A stretch of DNA of 64,000 nucleotides from Streptomyces sp. CG4. Its GTDB lineage: Bacteria > Actinomycetota > Actinomycetes > Streptomycetales > Streptomycetaceae. This document shows, in pieces, positions 1 to 8,798 of this stretch (the first letter of the stretch is position 1; each line of letters starts with the position of its first letter). The notes under the pieces were generated by a model. The model was not told where the DNA came from. It was given only the letters and a program-made list of their open reading frames with translations, and made no database searches. The stretch lies in NCBI RefSeq assembly GCF_041080655.1, contig NZ_CP163525.1, forward strand, positions 8,990,001-9,054,000, read 5' to 3'. A program made the position numbers and the translations under genes.

Positions 1-1
1 G

Positions 2-232
2 CCGGGCGCGGACGCCCGGGCCGCCGCCGAACTGCGGGCACTGCCACAGCCGTTCACGGTCAGCGAGGCCCGGCGCGCGCTCGACACCACCCGCCGGGTG
101 GCCGTACCGCTGCTGGAGTTCCTGGACGCGCGGGGGTACACCCAGCGCGTCGACGACCAGCACCGCCGCTGCCGTACGGACGTGGCGAACGGAGACGGAC
201 GGAGACGGACGGGAATCGAACCCGTTCTCTGA
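2..232 (+). CDS. selB: Selenocysteine-specific elongation factor SelB, C-terminal end (partial)
   Basis: Only the last 76 codons are present; the gene begins outside the window. The piece reads as the final winged-helix domain of SelB (PFTVSEARRALDTTRR, then VAVPLLEFLDARGYT), the part that binds the SECIS hairpin while the N-terminal GTPase carries Sec-tRNA to the ribosome. tRNA-Sec, selD and a UGA-containing fdhA follow, which fixes the identity. The last residues (RRRTGIEPVL) are encoded by a copied piece of the tRNA-Sec 3' end, so the C-terminal tail and stop codon have been shaped by an integration event. SelA is not in the window and presumably lies upstream. Confidence 0.85.
   Translation, partial: PGADARAAAELRALPQPFTVSEARRALDTTRRVAVPLLEFLDARGYTQRVDDQHRRCRTDVANGDGRRRTGIEPVL
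200..224. repeat. 25-bp copy of tRNA-Sec 3' end (att-like site, distal copy)
   Basis: These 25 bases are identical to the 3' acceptor/T-arm part of tRNA-Sec at 1112-1136 and in the same orientation. A 10-bp piece (ggagacggac) is also tandemly duplicated at 191-210. A copy of a tRNA 3' end at one border with the intact tRNA at the other is the usual footprint of tyrosine-recombinase integration. It overlaps the last codons of selB. Confidence 0.7.
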
Positions 233-308
233 CCCTAGGGTGACCCGCGATGCGACCCGGGGGCCTGCGACCTGAGTGCCGCGCCTGGGCCGGGAACGAC
301 GAGCGCCG

Positions 309-860
309 TCACGTTACCCCTTCGTCGAGTCTCCGCCGGTCACTGGCGGGGGCGTTGGGCCGGGGTGCCCCGGCGCGGACCCAGGCATACAGGACGCCGC
401 CAGGGCATTCGGTTGGGTAGCCGTCCCGGTGGCCCTTGATCTCAGGGCCTGCGGGGCCTTGGGCGCGGCAGTAGTCGATCGCATCCCGGAGCCCGTCCAG
501 CTGCACGTGGGTCGGGTGCGTCGAGCCCGAGGCCCCCAGCAGGGCGGCGACGGCGTAGTGAGCTTCGTTGAGCGGCACGTTGCCGTTGGCGCTGTTGCGG
601 CGGACCAGGCCGCGGCCCTCGAAGACGTAGCCGTGCTCACAGACCACGAACGAGTAGCCGATGTCCGACCAGCCCTCGACATCCATGTGGGATGCCTGCA
701 GCTTGCGCACATAGGCAGGACACGTGTCGTGTGGGCCGAACGTGTAGGCGGTCCCCAGGTAGTGGACCTTCGTTCCCTTCCGTGGCCCGGCATAGGGTAT
801 GGAGCCGTTGGGCTCCCGCCATGGCCGGGCACCCCACTGGGCGCGAGAGACGAGTTTCAC
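309..860 (-). CDS. N-acetylmuramoyl-L-alanine amidase, PGRP family (phage endolysin-like)
   Basis: A 183-residue single-domain amidase of the PGRP/T7-lysozyme superfamily, which cuts the MurNAc-L-Ala bond of peptidoglycan. The Zn-ligand motifs are visible: His in KVHYLG near residue 32, His in IKGHRDG and Cys in TECPGG near residues 143-153. It starts SRAQWGARP, typical of this fold. There is no signal peptide, as in phage endolysins that need a holin. The GTG start has AGGAGG five bases upstream. It lies alone between att-like repeats, so it is most likely cargo of a decayed phage or integrative element. Confidence 0.8.
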   Translation of the reverse strand: MKLVSRAQWGARPWREPNGSIPYAGPRKGTKVHYLGTAYTFGPHDTCPAYVRKLQASHMDVEGWSDIGYSFVVCEHGYVFEGRGLVRRNSANGNVPLNEAHYAVAALLGASGSTHPTHVQLDGLRDAIDYCRAQGPAGPEIKGHRDGYPTECPGGVLYAWVRAGAPRPNAPASDRRRLDEGVT

Positions 861-1111
861 CGGACCTCCTCATCGAGACGGCGGCGATCGAACGGCGGCT
901 TCGGCGAACCGGCGAACGGCAGGGCCCACATGCGCAGTTCTGCGGTCCGAAGAAGGTCCCGCTCATAGCCGGTGCTGCCAGATCCCACAGGTGAGATGCC
1001 CTGCGAAACAGATCGTGAAAAGCGGCAGTCAGCCCTGACGAGCGGGGTGCCGGGCGGCAGGAGTGTCAGGCCCGTGTTTTGGCCGGGATTTCCATCGGTA
1101 CAGGTAGATGT
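861..1111. other. Remnant of integrated element between amidase and tRNA-Sec
   Basis: No complete gene is seen. On the minus strand a reading frame ends just before the amidase start with the tail DRRRLDEEVR and a TGA, which resembles the amidase's own C-terminal tail DRRRLDEGVT. This may be the end of an upstream phage gene whose remainder is lost. No integrase, excisionase or origin is present. Confidence 0.4.
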
Positions 1112-1204
1112 CGGAGACGGACGGGAATCGAACCCGCCGGCCCGAGATCCTCGGGCCCCTCGGATTTGAAGACCGGGAGGGCCACCAGGCACCCACACGC
1201 CTCC
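1112..1204 (-). tRNA. selC: tRNA-Sec (anticodon UCA)
   Basis: Read on the minus strand the gene starts GGAGGCG and ends CGTCTCC plus discriminator G, forming the acceptor stem. The anticodon loop contains CTTCAAA (anticodon UCA). The variable arm is long, with a perfect GGCCCGAG/CTCGGGCC hairpin. The T-arm contains GGGTTCGATTCCC. The 93-nt length is that of bacterial tRNA-Sec. CCA is not encoded. It decodes the UGA in fdhA and sits next to selB and selD. Its 3' 25 bases are copied at 200-224. Confidence 0.92.
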
Positions 1205-1241
1205 ACCGCCCGTCAGGCTAGCGCCCCAGGAGACCGCCGGA

Positions 1242-2261
1242 ATGACAGCGACATCCCCACCGATCCGCCAGGCCCCCGTCCGGCTCACGCAGTACGCCCG
1301 CGGCGGCGGCTGCGCCTGCAAGATCCCGCCCGGAGAGCTGGAGGAGGTGGTCGCCGGGCTGACGGTCCAGGAAGTGGCCGGGGGCGACACCCCGCTGCTC
1401 GTCGGGCTCGCCACCGGTGACGACGCCGCCGTGGTCGCCCACGGGGGAACCGCGGTCGTCTCTACGGCCGACTTCTTCACCCCGGTCGTGGACGACCCCT
1501 ACGACTGGGGACGCATCGCCGCCGCCAACGCCCTGTCGGACGTGTACGCGATGGGCGGCCGCCCGGTGCTCGCCGTGAACCTGCTGGCCTGGCCGCGCGA
1601 CCGGCTTCCGTTCGAGCTGGCCCGCGAGGTGCTGCGCGGTGGACTGGCCGTCGCCACCGAGGCCGGCTGCCATGTCGGCGGCGGACACAGCGTCGACGAC
1701 CCGGAACCCAAGTACGGCATGGCCGTCACCGGATTCGCCGATCCCGCGCGGCTGCTCCGCAACGACGCCGGCCGGCCGGGGCTGCCGCTGTCGCTGACCA
1801 AGCCGCTGGGCGTGGGCGTGCTGAACAACCGGCACAAGGTCACCGGCGAGTGGTTCGAGCAGGCCGTCGCCACGATGACGGCCCTGAACCGGGAGGCGTC
1901 CGAGGCCGCGCTGGCCGCCGGGGCCACCTGTGCCACCGACGTCACCGGGTTCGGCTTCCTCGGCCATCTGCACAAGCTCGCCCGTGCCTCCGGGGTGACC
2001 GCCGTGGTGGACACGGCCGCCGTCCCCTGTCTGGAGGGGGCACGCAAGGCCGTCCGGGACGGGTACGTCAGCGGCGGCACCCGGCGCAACCTCGCCTGGG
2101 TCGCCCCGCACACCGACTTCGGGGCCGCCGACGGCGACACCCGGCTGCTGCTGGCCGACGCCCAGACCTCCGGCGGACTGCTCGTCGCCGGCGAGGTGCC
2201 CGGAGCACCGGTGGTGGGGGAGCTGGTGCCCCGGGGGAGCCATTCCCTCGTGCTCCGGTGA
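1242..2261 (+). CDS. selD: Selenide, water dikinase SelD
   Basis: SelD makes selenophosphate from selenide and ATP, the selenium donor for Sec-tRNA synthesis. The protein has 339 residues, the normal size. The catalytic loop is GGGCACKIPP (near residue 22), with Cys rather than Sec and the conserved Lys. The AIRS/PurM-type motifs DDAAVV, TADFFTPVVDDPY and the C-terminal TSGGLL glycine loop are intact. The gene ends one base before the stop codon of fdhA, so the two are convergent with almost no spacer. Confidence 0.95.
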   Translation: MTATSPPIRQAPVRLTQYARGGGCACKIPPGELEEVVAGLTVQEVAGGDTPLLVGLATGDDAAVVAHGGTAVVSTADFFTPVVDDPYDWGRIAAANALSDVYAMGGRPVLAVNLLAWPRDRLPFELAREVLRGGLAVATEAGCHVGGGHSVDDPEPKYGMAVTGFADPARLLRNDAGRPGLPLSLTKPLGVGVLNNRHKVTGEWFEQAVATMTALNREASEAALAAGATCATDVTGFGFLGHLHKLARASGVTAVVDTAAVPCLEGARKAVRDGYVSGGTRRNLAWVAPHTDFGAADGDTRLLLADAQTSGGLLVAGEVPGAPVVGELVPRGSHSLVLR

Positions 2262-2262
2262 C

Positions 2263-5200
2263 TCAGGGCTCCGTACCGGTGTGCTCGTCGATGCCCGCCC
2301 GCCGCCGGTAGCCCCGTACCAGCTCCACGGCGGCCGGACCGCGGGGCCGGCGGCCCGGGCGGATGTCCACGGCGAACGCCTTCGACTCCTGGATGTGCAC
2401 GTTCGGGTCCAGGGACAGATGCAGCAGCTCGTTGGCCGCGTCCCCGGTGCTGTAGCCGTTGGGACCCCAGTGGTACGGCAGCCCCACCTGGTGCAGCCTG
2501 CGGCCCTGCACCGTCAGCGGTGCCATCCGTTCGGTGGCCAGGACCCGCGCCTCGATCACCGCGCGTGCGCTGACGATCGTCGCCCACCCGGTGTGTGCCA
2601 GGCCCCGCTCCGCCGCCAGCTCGGGGGAGACCTCGCAGAAGAACTCCGGTTGCAGCTCGGCCAGATACGGCAGCCAGCGGGACATACCACCCGCCGTGTG
2701 GTGCTCGGTCAGCCGGTAGGTGGTCGCCACGTACGGGAACACCTCGGAGCCGGGTTCGTCACCGCTCGGCTGGTAGCGGTTGTCGGGCAGCGAGGGGAGC
2801 AACTGCCGTACTGGATTGCGCTGTTGGTCGTAGAGAAGATTCGCGAACGGCGAGTCCTGTGGCTCGTAATGGGCTGGGAGCGGGCCGTCGGCGAGTCCGG
2901 TCGGTACGTACAGCGAGGCCTTGCCGTCGGTCTGCATGAGGAACGGGTCCGTGCCCGACAGGGCCTCCGGGCCGGTCGCGTCCTCGGGCGGCTGATGGCC
3001 GGGTGCCTTGTCCCTCTTGAAGTCGGGAACGTCGTGCCCGGACCACTCGCCCTTCTCCGGGTCCCACCACACCAGCGCCTTCCGTTCGCTCCACGGTCTG
3101 CCCTCCGGGTCGGCGGAGGCGCGGTTGTACAGGATGCGGCGGTTGGCCGGCCAGGCCCATGCCCACTCGGCCGCGACCCAGTCCTGCTCCCGGCCGGGTT
3201 TGCGGCGGGCGGCCTGGTTGACGCCGTCGGCGTAGACGCCGCAGTAGATCCAGCAGCCGCAGCTGGTGGAGCCGTCGGGCTTCAGCTGTTCGTAGGAGGA
3301 AAGCGGGGTGCCCTCGGCGTCATGGCCGTTGATCTCGGCGAGCACGGCTGCCGCGTCCGGTTCGGCGAGCGGGCCCTTCGTCGGATAGTCCCAGGCCAGA
3401 TCGAGCACGGGCCGGTCCATCGCGTCGGCGGACCCCGCGAGTTTCTGCCGGATGATCCGCCCCAGGTGGTAGGTGAACCACAGGTCGCTGCGCGCGTCGC
3501 CGGGCGGCTCGACCGCCTGGTGGTGCCACTGCAGCAGCCGCTGGGTGTTGGTGAAGCTGCCGTCCTTCTCGGTGTGCGCGGCGGCCGGCAGGAAGAACAC
3601 CTCGGTACGGACGTCCTCGGTGCGCAGCTCGCCGGTCTCGATCTCGGGCCCGTCCTGCCACCAGGTCGCCGACTCGATCAGTGAGAAGTCGCGGACGACC
3701 AGCCAGTCCAGGTTGGCCATCCCGAGCCGCTCAGCTTGGAGTCGGCGTTGCCCACCGCCGGGTTCTCGCCGAAGAGCAAGTAGCCCGAGCAGACGCCCTC
3801 CAGCTGGGCCAGGGTCGTCTCGTACGCCGAGTGGGAGCCGGTCAGCCGGGGCAGGTAGTCGAAGCAGAAGTCGTTCTCTTCCGTCGCCGCGGCACCCCAG
3901 TACGCCTTGAGCAGGCTCACCAGGTACGCGCGCATGTTGCCCCAGTAGCCCTTGGGAGCCGTCTCGGCATCGAGGAAGGCGGCCAGGTCCGGGTGCCGGT
4001 GGGCGTGCGGCATCGGGATGTAGCCCGGCAGCAGGTGGAACAGCGTCGGGATGTCCGTGGAGCCCTGGATGGAGGCGTGCCCGCGCAGGGCCAGGATGCC
4101 GCCGCCCGGCCGGCCGATGTTGCCGAGCAGCATCTGCAGCACCGCCGCCGCACGGATGTACTGCACCCCCACCGTGTGCTGCGTCCAGCCGACCGCGTAG
4201 GCGAAGGCCGTCGTGCGGTCGCGGCCGGAGTTGTCCGTGACCAGCTCGCACACCTGCCGGAACAGGTCCTGCGGCACCCCGCAGATCTGCTCGACCAACT
4301 CCGGTGTGTAGCGGGCGTAGTGCCGCTTGAGCACCTGGAACACACAGCGCGGATGCGTCAGCGTCTCGTCCCGCGCCGGTTCGCCCTCAGTGCCTTCGTA
4401 CTGCCAACTGCCTTTGACATAGGTGCGGTTGGCGGCGTCGAGGCCGGAGAACACCCCCGCCAGGTCCTCGGTGTCGCGGAAGTCCGCCCGCACGATCGTC
4501 GAGGCGTTGGTGTACGCCACGACGTATTCACGGAAGTACTTCTCCTGCTCCAGGACGTAGTGGATGATCCCGCCGAGGAACGCGATGTCCGTGCCCGCGC
4601 GCAGCGGCACGTGGACGTCGGCCAGCGCGCTGGTGCGGGTGAACCGCGGGTCGACGTGGATCAGTTGCGCGCCTCGCGCCTTGGCCTCCATCACCCACTG
4701 GAACCCGACCGGATGGCACTCGGCCATGTTCGAGCCCTCGATGACGATGCAGTCCGCGTTCCGCAGATCCTGCTGGAAGGTGGTCGCGCCGCCGCGTCCG
4801 AACGAGGTTCCCAGACCGGGAACGGTGGAGGAGTGTCAAACCCGCGCCTGGTTCTCGATCTGGATCGCCCCGAGCGCGGTGAACAACTTCTTGATCAGGT
4901 AGTTCTCTTCGTTGTCGAGCGTGGCTCCGCCGAGGCTCGCGATGCCGAGGGTGCGCCGGGTGCGGGTCTCGTCGACCGCCCACTCCCAGCCCGCCCGGCG
5001 CGCCTCGATCACCCGGTCGGCGATCATGTCCATCGCGGTGTGGAGGTCCAGCCGCTCCCACGCGGTGCCGTGCGGGCGCCGGTAGAGGACCTGGTGCTCG
5101 CGCGCGTCCCCGGTGGTCAGCTGCAGGCTCGCGGCTCCCTTGGGGCACAGCCGGCCGCGTGAGATGGGTGAGTCCGGGTCGCCCTCGATCTGGGTGACCT

Positions 5201-5402
5201 TCTCGTCCTGGACGTACACGTTCTGGCCGCAGCCCACCGCGCAGTACGGGCAGACCGACTTCACCACCCGGTCGGCGGCGGCCACCCGGGGCGCGAGCCG
5301 CTCGCTGCGCCCGCTCTTCGCCGCGGCGCCCCGGCCCAGTGGATCGGTGCCGGTCAGCTGGCGGTAGACGGGCCAGGAGCCGATCCAGGTGCGTGCGCCC
5401 AC
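2263..5402 (-). CDS. fdhA: Formate dehydrogenase alpha subunit, selenoprotein; interrupted by a 1-base frameshift
   Basis: A molybdo/tungsto-bis-PGD formate dehydrogenase of about 1046 residues. The N-terminus carries the [4Fe-4S] motif CPYCAVGC plus a later RLCPKG. After ENQARV comes an in-frame TGA (4836-4838) followed by HSSTVPGLGTSFGRGG, exactly the Sec-His context of FDH catalytic loops. Downstream are the conserved EGSNMAECHP and NPAVGNADSKL. Between NADSKL and ERLGMANLDW the frame slips: one base is missing next to 3732/3733 (AAGCT-GAG needs one more base). Everything downstream to the stop is intact and conserved, so this is either a sequencing error or a very recent mutation. The GTG start at 5402 is preferred over one two codons upstream because a GGAAGGAG site lies about 8 bases before it. 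It pairs with fdhB and fdhC further upstream. Confidence 0.85.
4800..4838 (-). promoter_or_regulatory. SECIS element and Sec UGA codon of fdhA
   Basis: On the minus strand the TGA is followed after 12 bases by a hairpin with stem GTTCCC/GGGAAC and loop GGTCT. The apical GGUCU matches the loop of the E. coli fdhF SECIS that SelB recognises, and the distance from UGA to loop is similar. Together with selB, tRNA-Sec and selD nearby this supports Sec insertion rather than termination. Confidence 0.88.
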
Positions 5403-5484
5403 GGGCACTCCTTCCGCTCGGTTCCTTGATTTTCGCGCACGCGAGCGGGCCCGGCATCTCTGGGACGTGCGGTCGGCCGGCTCG

Positions 5485-6060
5485 TCACCGGCCGGGATGC
5501 GCCCTCGTGTCCAGGAGCCCGGTCACCAGGTCACGCGCGTACGCGGTGTCGAGATCGGCCGGGCGGAAGAGGATGCGGTACACCAGGGGGGCGACGACGC
5601 GGTCCATGACCGTCTCGACGCCGGGAGCGCGCTCCGCGCGGTCGGCCGCCCGGGCGAGAATGACCTCGATCTGTTCGGCCGCGTAAGCCGAGCACTGGCC
5701 GGCGTTGCTGCCGTCCGGGTTGCCGAGCAGGGCGTCGCGGAGGTACGCGCGGCCCGGCGGAGAGGCCATCTCGTCGAGGAACTGTTCGGCCCAGGCCGTC
5801 AGATCGGCCCGCAGGTCCCCGAGGTCCTGCGGCGCGGTCTCGGGGCGCAGGCGCTCCACCGCGACGTCGGACAGCAGTTCCTGCAGGTCGCCCCAGCGGC
5901 GGTAGATCGTCGACGGTGTGACTCCCGCGCGCTGGGCGACCAGCGGCACCGTCAGCGCGTCGCGCCCCACCTCCGACATGAGTGCGCGGACAGCGGTGTG
6001 CACCGCTGCCTGGACCCGGGCGCTGCGCCCGCCGGGGCGCACCATCTGCTTGCGACTCAT
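5485..6060 (-). CDS. TetR family transcriptional regulator
   Basis: A 191-residue TetR repressor. The N-terminal helix-turn-helix is seen in LTVPLVAQRAGVTPSTIYRRWG (residues about 38-60), followed by a ligand-binding domain of the TetR_C type. It is divergent from the metallo-hydrolase gene, and the 190-bp spacer contains large palindromes built on TAAAGC/GCTTTA, so it probably represses both itself and that gene. The inducer is unknown. Confidence 0.88.
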   Translation of the reverse strand: MSRKQMVRPGGRSARVQAAVHTAVRALMSEVGRDALTVPLVAQRAGVTPSTIYRRWGDLQELLSDVAVERLRPETAPQDLGDLRADLTAWAEQFLDEMASPPGRAYLRDALLGNPDGSNAGQCSAYAAEQIEVILARAADRAERAPGVETVMDRVVAPLVYRILFRPADLDTAYARDLVTGLLDTRAHPGR

Positions 6061-6158
6061 GAACCCACTTTAAAGCGCAGTCCTTGCTTTTAGCGGGTCG
6101 CCTTTTGTGGGCTGACGCCCTTGATCGGCGGGGCGTGAGGGGATGCGACGAAGCGGCG

Positions 6159-6187
6159 CCCCTAAAGCCTACGGTTTGCTTTAGGGG
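6159..6187. promoter_or_regulatory. Palindromic operator, probable TetR binding site
   Basis: A perfect inverted repeat, CCCCTAAAGC / GCTTTAGGGG, with a 9-base spacer. Related half sites lie at 6064-6095 (TTTAAAGC...GCTTTTAGC) and 6209-6230 (TTAAAGC...GCATTTA), so the spacer between the divergent TetR and metallo-hydrolase genes holds about three copies of one motif. The assignment to this TetR protein is inferred from position. Confidence 0.6.
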
Positions 6188-6251
6188 GCTGTAGGTTCTA
6201 AGGTGCATTAAAGCAAACCGATTGCATTTAGTTCGGAGGAGTCGACGGATC

Positions 6252-7151
6252 GTGCAGGACTCACTCGCCAGCCCCCACCCCTCCTGGACCCTGGGCGACC
6301 TCACGGTCCACCGTGTCGACGAGGTCCCGCTGCCGCCCGCGACCGGAGCGTGGCTCCTGCCCGACGCCCGCCCTGAGGTGGTGACCGGGCAGGGCTGGCT
6401 GTATCCGCACTTCGCCGACCGCGAGGGCATCCTGCGCGCCGACAGCCACAGCTTCGCGTTCGTCGTGCACGGGATGCGCGTCCTCGTCGACACCGGCATC
6501 GGCAACGGCAAGGAGCGGGCCAACCCGGCCTGGCACCAGCTGCACACCCCGTACCTGGAGCGCCTCACCGCCTCCGGCTTCCCCCCGGACTCCGTCGACC
6601 TGGTGATCCTCACCCACCTGCACGCCGACCACGTCGGCTGGAACACGCGGGAACGGAACGGCGAGTGGGTCCCCACGTTTCCCCACGCCCGCTACGTCAC
6701 CGCACGCGCCGAGCGGGAGTTCTGGGCCGGGTACGACATGGACGAGGCGCGCCGGCAGATGTTCCGCGACTCCGTGATCCCCGTCGAGCAGGCGGGGTTG
6801 CTGGATCTCATCGACGTACCGGCCGAGGGTGCCGAGCTCGCCCCGGGCCTGCGCCTGAGGCCCACGCCGGGGCACACCCCCGGCCATGTCGCCGTCGAGC
6901 TGACCAGTCAGGGGGAGCGGGCCCTGATCACCGGCGACTGCATCCACCACCCGGTCCAGCTCGCCCATCCCGGCATCGGAGCCTGCGTCGACATCGACCC
7001 GCTGCAGTCCGAGGTCTCGCGCCGCGCGCTGCTCCGCTCGGTCGCCGACACGGACACCCTCGTCCTCGGCACCCACTTCGCCCCGCCCACCGCCGGCCAT
7101 GTGATCACCCAGGGGGACGGCTACCGGCTCCTGCCCGTTCCCGCAGAGTGA
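6252..7151 (+). CDS. MBL-fold metallo-hydrolase
   Basis: A 299-residue metallo-beta-lactamase-fold hydrolase. The two-metal site is intact: THLHADHVGW (residues about 123-132), later GHTPGHV, TGDCIHH and GTHFAPP. This group contains lactonases and related hydrolases, but the substrate cannot be told from sequence. No signal peptide is seen, so it is cytoplasmic. The GTG start follows GGAGGA by 11 bases; an upstream TTG would run through the Shine-Dalgarno and was rejected. Divergent TetR control is likely. Confidence 0.85.
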   Translation: MQDSLASPHPSWTLGDLTVHRVDEVPLPPATGAWLLPDARPEVVTGQGWLYPHFADREGILRADSHSFAFVVHGMRVLVDTGIGNGKERANPAWHQLHTPYLERLTASGFPPDSVDLVILTHLHADHVGWNTRERNGEWVPTFPHARYVTARAEREFWAGYDMDEARRQMFRDSVIPVEQAGLLDLIDVPAEGAELAPGLRLRPTPGHTPGHVAVELTSQGERALITGDCIHHPVQLAHPGIGACVDIDPLQSEVSRRALLRSVADTDTLVLGTHFAPPTAGHVITQGDGYRLLPVPAE

Positions 7152-7280
7152 GCGGGCCTGGCGACAGACGAAGAGCGGGCGGCGCCGAGAGGGAGAAGCG
7201 GCCTGCGGCGAGAGGAAGAGCCGACCCGCGGTGGAATGAGGAGCCGGGCGCCGAGCCCGTACACCGAACCCGTCCGCGCG

Positions 7281-8798
7281 TCAGCTCTGCCGGGCGCGCG
7301 TCGGGTCGTGGGCGACCTCGTCCGGGCATCTGCGGTGCGAGCCGCGCAGCCGCCGGTCGCGCTGCCAGTCGAACGTCGCGAGGGCCAGCGACGCCACCAT
7401 GCCGACGAGCGCGGCGCCCAGCGCGGCGACGAGGGCGCCCCGGTAGTCGTGGCTCCTGCCGAGCACCAGGTAGAAGAGGCCGGGCAGGGCGGCGGTGCCC
7501 ATCGCGGCGCCGAGCCGCTGTCCGGTCTGCAGGGCGCCGCCCGCCGCGCCCGCCATGTGCACGGGCACGTCCCGCAGGGTCATGGTGATGTTGGGGGACA
7601 CCACAAAGCCGCCGCCGATGCCGCCGAGGAAGAGGACGGGGGCTGCGACCCACGGCGCGATGCCCAAGGGTGCGAAACGGAGCAGCAGCGCGGCACCGCC
7701 CAGGCCGAGGAGCACCCCCGTGAGGCCGCACACCGTGAGCAGCCGGCCGAACCGGCCCACCAGCCGGCCCGCGACCACGGCCGCGCTCGCCGAGCCCAGG
7801 GCGAAAGGCGTCACGGCGAGACCGGACCGGAGCGGGGAGAAGCCCAGGCCGTGCTGGAAGAAGAGAGCGAAGACCAGCCACACGCCGCTGAACCCGATGA
7901 AGTACAGCGTGCCCAGCCCGGCGCCGACGGCATAGCCGCGCACACTGGTGAACAGGCGCGGGTCGAGCAGCGGCTGGGCGCCCCGGGCGACGAGCCGGCG
8001 CTGCCACTGGACGAAGCCGACGAGGATCGCGGCGCCGGCCGGGAACAGCCACCACAGGCGGGTGATGCCGCCGGAGGCCGCTTGGACCAGCGGGAACATC
8101 AGCGCGAGGACACCGAGGCCGAGGAGCAGGACGCCGGGCAGGTCCACGTGGCCCCGGCCGGAGCGCCGGGTGCTGGGCAGCAGCCGGCGGCCGAGCAGGA
8201 CGGCGAGGATGCCGATCGGGACGTTGACGTAGAAGATCCACCGCCAGCCCTGGGGGCCGGAGGCGAGGGCGAGGATGGCGCCGCCGGTGAGGGGGCCGAC
8301 GGCGGAGGATATGCCGACGGTGGAGCCGAAGAAGCCGAAGGCGCGACCGCGCTCGGCGCCGCGGAACATCTGCTGGATGAGTGCGGAGTTCTGCGGAGCC
8401 ATGGCACCGGCCGCCAGCCCTTGGGCGAGCCGGGCCACCACCAGCAGCGTGATGTCGGGCGCCGCCCCGCAGGCCGCGCTGAAGACGACGAAGCCGCTGA
8501 GCGCGAGCAGGAAGATGCGCCGCCGGTCCAGGGCGTCACCGAGCCGGCCGGCGGTGACGAGGGCGAGGGCGAAGGTGAGCGCGTATCCGGACACCACCCA
8601 CTGCACCTGCGCTGGGGAGGCGTGCAGATCCCGCTGGATGGTGGGCAGGGCGACCGCCACGATCGTCACGTCCAGCAGGCTCATGAAGCCGGCCACCAGA
8701 GTGACCCACAGGGCCCGCCACCGGCGCGGATCGGGCTCGTACCCGGCCTCCTGAGCGCCCAGGTTCCCGCCGTCCGCCGCTGACGCCGCCGCTGTCAC
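7281..8798 (-). CDS. MFS drug exporter, DHA2 (EmrB/QacA) family
   Basis: A 505-residue, 14-helix major facilitator. The first helix carries the DHA2 signature LDVTIVAVALPTIQRDL, followed by VSGYALTFALALVTAGRLGD (motif A) and the motif C region around GPLTGGAILA. Such proteins export hydrophobic or cationic compounds with protons. The GTG start is 4 bases after an AGAGGAG site. No regulator is adjacent. The substrate is unknown. Confidence 0.88.
   Translation of the reverse strand: MTAAASAADGGNLGAQEAGYEPDPRRWRALWVTLVAGFMSLLDVTIVAVALPTIQRDLHASPAQVQWVVSGYALTFALALVTAGRLGDALDRRRIFLLALSGFVVFSAACGAAPDITLLVVARLAQGLAAGAMAPQNSALIQQMFRGAERGRAFGFFGSTVGISSAVGPLTGGAILALASGPQGWRWIFYVNVPIGILAVLLGRRLLPSTRRSGRGHVDLPGVLLLGLGVLALMFPLVQAASGGITRLWWLFPAGAAILVGFVQWQRRLVARGAQPLLDPRLFTSVRGYAVGAGLGTLYFIGFSGVWLVFALFFQHGLGFSPLRSGLAVTPFALGSASAAVVAGRLVGRFGRLLTVCGLTGVLLGLGGAALLLRFAPLGIAPWVAAPVLFLGGIGGGFVVSPNITMTLRDVPVHMAGAAGGALQTGQRLGAAMGTAALPGLFYLVLGRSHDYRGALVAALGAALVGMVASLALATFDWQRDRRLRGSHRRCPDEVAHDPTRARQS

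Noticed and set aside
857..990. Short gene ending DRRRLDEEVR upstream of the amidase
   Set aside because: No start codon with ribosome site; the only ATG gives 24 residues. Kept as a remnant inside the element region instead of a gene.
2281..3684. 467-codon open frame on the plus strand inside fdhA
   Set aside because: It is antisense to conserved FDH sequence; codon bias and conservation belong to the minus strand.
7236..8783. 515-codon plus-strand frame over the MFS exporter
   Set aside because: The composition (Glu/Gly/Ala/Gln rich, no domain) is that of an antisense shadow in high-GC DNA.
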